Shown one piece after another: positions 58,903 through 64,000 of a stretch of 64,000 nucleotides of DNA. A model generated the notes under the pieces. That model was not told the DNA's origin. It saw only the letters and a list, made by a program, of their open reading frames with translations, and did not search any database. How positions within the stretch are numbered: position 1 is the first letter of the stretch; each line of letters begins with the position of its first letter. A program made the translations under genes and the position numbers. Source of the DNA: Bryobacterales bacterium (GTDB lineage: Bacteria; Acidobacteriota; Terriglobia; Bryobacterales; UBA6623); the NCBI GenBank assembly GCA_028819255.1, contig JAPPMB010000059.1, forward strand, positions 45,146 through 109,145, given 5' to 3'.

Positions 58903-61677
58903 ATGCAAAGGGTTCTCATTCTCGCAGTCGTATGCTCGGCGATTCTGGCTGCACAGTCCGCGCCGACGACCGTCTATTTCAGCCTGGGAGAGAACGCAAA
59001 GTCAGCCGAGAACTGGGACGGCTCCGTCCGCGTGTCGGGCGGCAACCTCGTTCGGCTCGAAGGGCGCCACTTCATGGGCTCGGACAGGCTGCAGGGAACC
59101 ACTGGGTGGAGGGCCTCGACCCGTCAGGAGCAGATCCAGGGCTTTCCGCGGGTGAACTACAACGAGATGAGCCCCGCCGAGCTGCCGCCCACGCAGTTCT
59201 CGCCCATCGGCATCTTCGCCGTGACCAGCGGCGACTCCGCCAGCTTTCGCGTGCGGACCAAGCAGGGGCAGATCTCGTTCTCCCTGTCCGAGCTAGCCAA
59301 CGGTCCCAAAGGCTACCTGGACGGGCGCGCCGTCATCGGCCTGACACCGACGGTTGAGAAGCTCTCCACCGAGGAGTACGAGGACGACGAGCCCACCGTG
59401 ACACAGGTCCAGGAGGGAGTGCCTGCAGTTGTCTGGGTGGCGTACAAGGACCAGGGCGACAGCGTCATGGTCCGGATCCACCGCGACGGCGCCTGGGAGG
59501 AGGCGCAGGAGGTCACGCCCGGCCCGTCCGACATCTGGAGGGCGTCGGCCGCGTCGGACGGCCGCGGGCGCCTGTGGGTCTTCTGGAGCCAGCGGAACGG
59601 GACCTCGTGGGATCTCTGGGGACGAATGCTGGCCGGCGGCTCATGGGGCGAGCCGCAGAGAATCAGCGCCGGCGGCTGGAACACCTTCCATCGCGCGGCC
59701 TCGACCACGGACGGCGAGGTCGTCGTCGTGTGGCAGAGCTCGGAGGGCGACCCCGGCCAGGCACAGTCGGACATCTGGATGCGGGTCTGGAGCGGTTCTT
59801 CCTGGGGCGACCCGATCCGCGTCAGCGACTCGCCCGCCAACGACTGGGAGCCGCACGTGGCCAGCGGGGCGGAAGGCCAGGTGCATATCGTGTGGGACGG
59901 CTACCACAACGGCAACTACGACATCTTCTACCGCCACTACGCCGGCGGCTCGCTCGGCTACGTCGAGCAGGTGACCCGCAGTCCGAGATTCCAGGCTCAC
60001 GCCAACGTCGCCGTCGATCCCGAAGGCACGCCTTGGATCGCGTGGGACGAGTCCGGCCCCAATTGGGGAAAGGACCAGGGCTATCTGATCACGCCGCCGC
60101 TGGGAATCCCGCTCCACCAGGAACGGTCGATCCAGATCGTGAGGCGCGCGGGAGACTCGTGGTCCCAGCCGAAGGTGGATCTGGAGCCGTTCTACACCTA
60201 CAGGCTGTACCCCAACTTCGAGAGTCCGCAGATCGCATTCGACCGGAACGGGACGCTCACCATGCTGTTTCGGCACTGGACGAGGCAGAGGGCGCACAGC
60301 ATCGGTTCGAGAATGATGTGGGAGACCTTCCTGACGCGCTTCGACGGGGACGCATGGACGATTCCCGTCCCTCTCTCCAACAGCCAGGGCACGATCGAGA
60401 AGCGTCCGTCGATCGCCAGGGTCGGGGGCTCGCTGTTCGCGGCGTGGATGACGGACAACAGACTTTTCTCGGACGCCGTGCCGAAGAACGCCGACATCTA
60501 TGTCGCCGACCTAGGCGGGACCGGCGCGCCGTCGGACTATTCGGAGGGGAAGTTCACGGAGTACGTCGAGCCATTCGTCGAGGAAGTGCCGATCCATCCC
60601 GACGAGGAGCGGAACGTCGCGACGGTCCGCGGCTACACCATCGACGCCGGAGACCGGCAGTTCAGGATCCTCCGCGGGGAGATGCACAGGCACACCGACG
60701 TGTCGCAGGACTTCAAGTACGACGGGTCCCTGATCGAGGTCTACCGCTACGCTCTGGATGCCGCGGCGTTCGACTACATCGTCCCGACGGATCACCAGCT
60801 GGGTTACGACCAGGAGTTCACGTGGTGGCAGGACGAGAAGCTGACCGACCTGTTTCACGTGCCCGGGACGTTCGTGCCGATGTTCGGCTACGAGCGGTCG
60901 CTCCCATATCCGAACGGCCATCGCAACGTCATCTTCGCGAAGCGCGGGACCAGAACGCTCCCGATCCCGGACGACGAGCGGAGGGGCGAGGTCCGAGCGG
61001 AGAACCTCTATGCATACCTGCACGAGAACGACGGCATCTCGATGCCGCACAGCTCGGGAACGGCGCAGGGCACCGACTGGTTCAACAACGATCCCGAGGT
61101 GGAGCCGCTGATTGAGATCTTCCAGGGGTACCGGGCGAGCTACGAGTACATGGGCGCTCCGCTGGCCGCCTCCCCCGAGAAGCTGCGCGAGCAGCGGTCG
61201 GGCTTCAATCCGATCGGCTACTGGTGGGACGCCCTGAAGAAGGGCTACAAGATCGGCGTGCAGGCCTCCTCGGACCACTGGTCGACCCACATGTCGTATG
61301 CCATGATCGTGGCGGAGGAGTTCACACGGGACTCCATGTTCGCCGCGCTCAAGGCCCGCCACGCCTACGCCGCTACGGACAACATCGTGCTCGACTTCCA
61401 GGCGCAGGACGCGGAGGGCCGCCGCCACATCATGGGCGACATCATGACTTCGGAGCGGGCGCCCCGGCTCTTCGTGCGAGCGGTCGGATCGGACCGCATC
61501 AAGCAGTTCGTGGTGGTCAAGAACCAGCAGATCATCTACACGAGCCACCCGAACGCCGAGGAGTACACGTTCGAGTACACCGACCGGAACTTCGAGGCCG
61601 GATCGAACTACTACTACGTCCGCGTCGTGCAGAGCGATGGACAGGTCGCTTGGAGCTCGCCGATCTGGGTCGAGTAG
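58903..61677 (+). CDS. Exported protein: propeller domain plus DUF3604/PHP-like domain
   Basis: 924 residues with an Ala-rich signal peptide (ILAVVCSAILAAQSAP). Residues ~150-500 are beta-propeller repeats with Trp-rich blades (AVVWVAYKDQGDSVMVRIHR; GRLWVFWSQRNGTSWDLWGR; HIVWDGYHNGNYDIFYRHYA). From ~575 a metal-hydrolase-like domain begins ILRGEMHRHTDVSQDFKYDG and contains FDYIVPTDHQLGYDQE, MFGYERSLPYPNGHRNVIFA, ISMPHSSGTAQGTDWF and GVQASSDHWSTHMSYAMIVA. This is the PHP/DUF3604 arrangement of His/Asp metal ligands. The C-terminal part is a short Ig-like beta domain. Probably a secreted hydrolase; the substrate is unknown. No Shine-Dalgarno is present and TACAAT lies nine bases before the ATG. 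Confidence 0.75.
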   Translation: MQRVLILAVVCSAILAAQSAPTTVYFSLGENAKSAENWDGSVRVSGGNLVRLEGRHFMGSDRLQGTTGWRASTRQEQIQGFPRVNYNEMSPAELPPTQFSPIGIFAVTSGDSASFRVRTKQGQISFSLSELANGPKGYLDGRAVIGLTPTVEKLSTEEYEDDEPTVTQVQEGVPAVVWVAYKDQGDSVMVRIHRDGAWEEAQEVTPGPSDIWRASAASDGRGRLWVFWSQRNGTSWDLWGRMLAGGSWGEPQRISAGGWNTFHRAASTTDGEVVVVWQSSEGDPGQAQSDIWMRVWSGSSWGDPIRVSDSPANDWEPHVASGAEGQVHIVWDGYHNGNYDIFYRHYAGGSLGYVEQVTRSPRFQAHANVAVDPEGTPWIAWDESGPNWGKDQGYLITPPLGIPLHQERSIQIVRRAGDSWSQPKVDLEPFYTYRLYPNFESPQIAFDRNGTLTMLFRHWTRQRAHSIGSRMMWETFLTRFDGDAWTIPVPLSNSQGTIEKRPSIARVGGSLFAAWMTDNRLFSDAVPKNADIYVADLGGTGAPSDYSEGKFTEYVEPFVEEVPIHPDEERNVATVRGYTIDAGDRQFRILRGEMHRHTDVSQDFKYDGSLIEVYRYALDAAAFDYIVPTDHQLGYDQEFTWWQDEKLTDLFHVPGTFVPMFGYERSLPYPNGHRNVIFAKRGTRTLPIPDDERRGEVRAENLYAYLHENDGISMPHSSGTAQGTDWFNNDPEVEPLIEIFQGYRASYEYMGAPLAASPEKLREQRSGFNPIGYWWDALKKGYKIGVQASSDHWSTHMSYAMIVAEEFTRDSMFAALKARHAYAATDNIVLDFQAQDAEGRRHIMGDIMTSERAPRLFVRAVGSDRIKQFVVVKNQQIIYTSHPNAEEYTFEYTDRNFEAGSNYYYVRVVQSDGQVAWSSPIWVE

Positions 61678-61685
61678 CTGGGGCG

Positions 61686-61707
61686 TCGGCGGAGAAGGTC
61701 CCGCCGA
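61686..61707. terminator. Bidirectional terminator candidate
   Basis: Perfect 7-bp GC stem tcggcgg (61686-61692) / ccgccga (61701-61707) with an 8-base loop, in the 34-base gap between convergent genes. Only two T follow, so termination is likely but not certain. Confidence 0.4.
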
Positions 61708-61711
61708 TTCC

Positions 61712-63085
61712 TCAGACCTGATCGGGAACCACGTACGGCTCGCGGTACTGCCGCGTAAGCAGCCGGTTCGCCTCGTCGTCGCCCGCAAAGGTCTCCGAGT
61801 CCGGGTCGAACTCCAGTTTGCGGCCCACCCGGTAGGAGATGTTCGCCAGGTGGCATAGCGATGTCGAGAGGTGCCCCTGCTCGACCTCGCAGTTCAGGGC
61901 CTCGCGGTTGCGGGACCGGACACATTCGATGAAGTTCCGGAAGTGGCTGACCTCGGGTTCCTTGAGGTTCGGAATCTCCGGTCCCGGATGGTAGGAGATG
62001 TCCGGAAAGCTCAGGTTGTTCGTCCGGTAGGAGACTCCCGTTGCCGAGTCCGGGCGGTCCCTCGGCGTGAACCGGCCCTCGACGGCGCTCCAGCGCTCGT
62101 CGGAGGTGACGTAGCCGCGGTCAGTGAAGAAGACGCCGCCGACCCGGACGCCGCCGAACGGCGGGCTGTAGAGCGTCGTCGCCTCGATCTCGACAAGCGT
62201 GCCGTCGGAGTACTCGAACGTGCCGACCTGGACGTTGGGCACTTCCGAATCGGAATCCTCCAAGAACTGGCCGCCGGCGCAGTGGATCCGAACGGGATGC
62301 ACGTGCTTGTCCAGCCCCCAGCGGAGCACATCCAGGTGATGGACTCCGTTGTTTCCCACTTCCGACGTGGACGTGTCCCAGAAGAAGTGCCACCCGTATT
62401 GGAAGCGATTGAGGTCGAACGCCCGGTAGGGTGCCGGCCCGAGATACAGGTCCCAGTTCACGCCCTCCGGGATGGACGACTCGCTGACCTTGCCGATGCT
62501 GATCCGGCCCCGATAGACGACCGCCTTCGCGCGGTAGGCCTTGCCGTGCCCGCCTTCCCGCACAAAGCGCGCCACCGAACGGACCCGCCGGCTGCTGCGG
62601 CGCTGGAGCCCGATCTGGACCATCCGCCCGTATTTGCGGGCCGCCTCGACCATTTTTCGCCCCTCCCGGAGCGTGTAGGAGCAGGGCTTCTCGCAGTAGA
62701 CGTCCTTGCCGGCCTGGCACGCCCAGATCGTCATCAGCGCGTGCCAGTGGTCAGGCGTTGCGACCGAGATCGCGTCGAGATCGTCGCGCTCCAGGAGCCG
62801 CCGTATGTCGGTCTCCGTTTCCGGACTGTAGCCGCCGATCCGCTCGGCCTCGGAAATCCCTTCGCCGAAAAGGCGCTCGTCAACGTCGCACAGGTAGGCG
62901 ACCCGTACATCCGGCATCGCCGCGAATTCCCGGATGTGCGATCTGCCGCGTCCCCGAATGCCGACGACGCCAAGCCTGACGGTGTCGCTTGGCGCCACCT
63001 GTCCGGAAGCCTGCCGGGACGCGGCCGCCGCCAGGCCTGCACCCATGGCGGCGCCTGTCACGAAGTTCCTGCGTGTGGTTGCCAT
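61712..63085 (-). CDS. Tat-exported Gfo/Idh/MocA-family oxidoreductase
   Basis: 457 residues from MATTRRNFVTGAAMGAGLAA, a clear Tat signal; upstream codons in the same frame do not fit. The NAD-binding start is VRLGVVGIRGRGRSHIREFA. The family motif for sugar oxidoreductases is VYCEKPCSYTLREGRKMVEA (EKP), with SEVGNNGVHHLDVLRWG as the distal catalytic His region. The C-terminal domain contains DGTLVEIEATTLYSPPFGGV. Exported Gfo/Idh/MocA enzymes are abundant in PVC and Acidobacteria and are thought to modify sugars in the periplasm. A convergent neighbour lies at its 3' end. Confidence 0.9.
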   Translation of the reverse strand: MATTRRNFVTGAAMGAGLAAAASRQASGQVAPSDTVRLGVVGIRGRGRSHIREFAAMPDVRVAYLCDVDERLFGEGISEAERIGGYSPETETDIRRLLERDDLDAISVATPDHWHALMTIWACQAGKDVYCEKPCSYTLREGRKMVEAARKYGRMVQIGLQRRSSRRVRSVARFVREGGHGKAYRAKAVVYRGRISIGKVSESSIPEGVNWDLYLGPAPYRAFDLNRFQYGWHFFWDTSTSEVGNNGVHHLDVLRWGLDKHVHPVRIHCAGGQFLEDSDSEVPNVQVGTFEYSDGTLVEIEATTLYSPPFGGVRVGGVFFTDRGYVTSDERWSAVEGRFTPRDRPDSATGVSYRTNNLSFPDISYHPGPEIPNLKEPEVSHFRNFIECVRSRNREALNCEVEQGHLSTSLCHLANISYRVGRKLEFDPDSETFAGDDEANRLLTRQYREPYVVPDQV

Positions 63086-63466
63086 GATCGTGAAGGTGCG
63101 CCGGCCATCCCGGCGACCGGGCCGCATTCTAACAGGAACCTGCGTTTCCTCCGATTTCGATCAATGGAAACCAACGGCAGTCAGGGGACCGGGCGCCCCG
63201 CGGTTCATCCCGCACGCCACCACCGCCCTCCGCACCTGCCGTTCGCCAGCCACTGCTGGGCTTCGACGGCCGGTCGGCATCCTGGAGCTTCCGTGCCTCG
63301 CGGCCCGGAGACTCGATGCAGTCCGTGAGCCCGGCCACAACCGATTCGATCCGGTCTTGCCGGGTCTCCCGTGATGCGCCCTGCTTCGCAGTGGCCAAGG
63401 CCAGCACAGCCACAGCGGCACGCAGGGCCCGGAACACGGAGAATCCAGGCCTGTAGGGACAGATCC
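63086..63466. other. Intergenic stretch without recognisable gene
   Basis: 381 bases. One minus-strand frame (63129-63437) begins like a signal peptide (MFRALRAAVAVLALATA) but continues with Arg/Gly-rich sequence, so I do not call it a gene. Confidence 0.4.
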
Positions 63467-63709
63467 CTACTTGGCCGGCGGAGCGGGCTTGACGGCGAGG
63501 CCGAGGGTGTGCAGCCGGTTGTGCATGCGGCGGACTTCTGTGCGGATCTCGGCGTGCTCAGCGGTTGCGCGGGCGATCAGATCGTCAATTCGGGTGTTCA
63601 CGGCGTCAATTTGTCCTGATATGAGGCCTGCCAGCACCAATCCCGTTCCGACGATCGTTCCGATGACGCCGAGGCCGATCCCGACGCTCCAATTCACGTC
63701 AGCGCTCAT
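63467..63709 (-). CDS. Small membrane protein with coiled coil (hypothetical)
   Basis: 80 residues from MSADVNWSVGIGLGVIGTIV. One membrane segment (about 7-32, ending GLVLAGLISG) is followed by a coiled coil, IDAVNTRIDDLIARATAEHA and EIRTEVRRMHNRLHTLG, and a Pro-rich tail. It is of the same plan as the ORF at 25677. The frame continues upstream to 63826 without signal. Function unknown; such proteins may organise membrane complexes. Confidence 0.6.
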   Translation of the reverse strand: MSADVNWSVGIGLGVIGTIVGTGLVLAGLISGQIDAVNTRIDDLIARATAEHAEIRTEVRRMHNRLHTLGLAVKPAPPAK

Positions 63710-63837
63710 TGCCCGCAGCCTATCGCGGCCGTGCCGAATCCGAAGAAGTCCCGCTGCGCCGCGGTCCGTGGCCGGCCCCGGCCGGTCCTTGGTCCGCCGG
63801 TTGTTCAGGCCGGCTTCTCGGGACATGCCATCCGGAC

Positions 63838-63993
63838 CTAGATGAGCAGCGCCCTAAGCCCCACGGCGACGATGGCGAGAATGCTCGCCCAAAGCAATGC
63901 GTCGTAAGTCCTTGACGGACGCAGCTCCGCCGGAAGGCGCCGGTATCGAAAGGGAATTACTGATCTGAGTGCCCAATCTGAATAAATCGACAT
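63838..63993 (-). CDS. Possible 51-residue tail-anchored membrane protein
   Basis: ATG 63993 to TAG 63838 encodes SIYSDWALRSVIPFRYRRLP after the initial Met, then ELRPSRTYDALLWASILAIV and AVGLRALLI. The hydrophobic C-terminus would form one membrane helix with a positively charged N-terminal side. There is no ribosome site in view; the window edge cuts the upstream DNA six bases before a GATAAT-like box. No family recognised; a chance ORF is possible. Confidence 0.35.
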   Translation of the reverse strand: MSIYSDWALRSVIPFRYRRLPAELRPSRTYDALLWASILAIVAVGLRALLI

Positions 63994-64000
63994 ATTATCT

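Noticed and set aside
63129..63437. 102-codon minus-strand frame with a signal-like start
   Set aside because: The hydrophobic start is short and the rest is Arg/Gly-rich shadow sequence with no ribosome site.
1..64000. tRNA, rRNA, CRISPR arrays, reverse transcriptases and insertion sequences
   Set aside because: Scanned by eye for T-loop-like motifs, regular short repeats and transposase or RT motifs; none found. Sequences like ggttcgaa at 36503 lie inside genes.

Overview
The window is high-GC chromosomal DNA from a Gram-negative bacterium. It carries a CMP-KDO synthetase, an outer-membrane receptor of the large carboxypeptidase-regulatory/TonB type, many lipoprotein signals, and a co-located DUF1552/DUF1592 pair. 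It also carries a heme-binding 'membrane-bound dehydrogenase' protein and a b6-like cytochrome bc operon with a multiheme cytochrome. Together these suggest Acidobacteriota or a related environmental lineage. That placement is inference; there is no rRNA, tRNA or CRISPR array in view.

Left end (1-6000) is accessory. A large RecD-type helicase runs off the left edge. A higBA toxin-antitoxin pair lies between an intact AAA-ATPase/PD-(D/E)XK gene and a frameshifted remnant of a second copy. Three of these genes have a TANNNT box only 5-6 bases before their start codon, which suggests leaderless mRNAs. From 6287 to 17583 the content is housekeeping and energy metabolism: acetyltransferase-mazG, a sulfatase, kdsB, then Rieske - cytochrome b (N half) - cytochrome b (C half) - octaheme cytochrome c - cupredoxin lipoprotein - heme O synthase. 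From 17900 to 28000 there is a hydrolase, a TonB-type receptor, a macrodomain protein, a second ATPase/nuclease-like gene, an exported aldolase-like protein and several gene-poor stretches with decayed fragments. The purQ-purL-purF operon (28050-32480) lacks an adjacent purS. Next to it is an AT-rich scar holding a broken DUF4928 (restriction-modification-associated) gene.

The most interesting locus is 34544-37838. A thioredoxin-fold protein is followed by a gene whose frame is interrupted by TGA at codon 96 and continues at once with Gly-Ser-Cys and 85 more family-like residues. This is a UGSC-type selenoprotein, and a hairpin with a G-first loop lies at the right distance after the UGA to be its SECIS. 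A DapA-family lyase follows. A simple stop-to-stop gene call would split or lose this gene.

The right half (37934-63993) is catabolic and periplasmic: a heme-binding dehydrogenase-like lipoprotein, a deoxyhypusine-synthase-like enzyme next to a three-domain RidA lipoprotein, a beta-propeller protein and a DUF1592-DUF1552-ankyrin operon. It continues with a ketodeoxyglucarate dehydratase, an AddB-AddA-like nuclease-helicase pair, an aminotransferase, a propeller/PHP-like exported protein and a Tat-exported Gfo/Idh/MocA oxidoreductase. Two tiny membrane proteins lie at the end.
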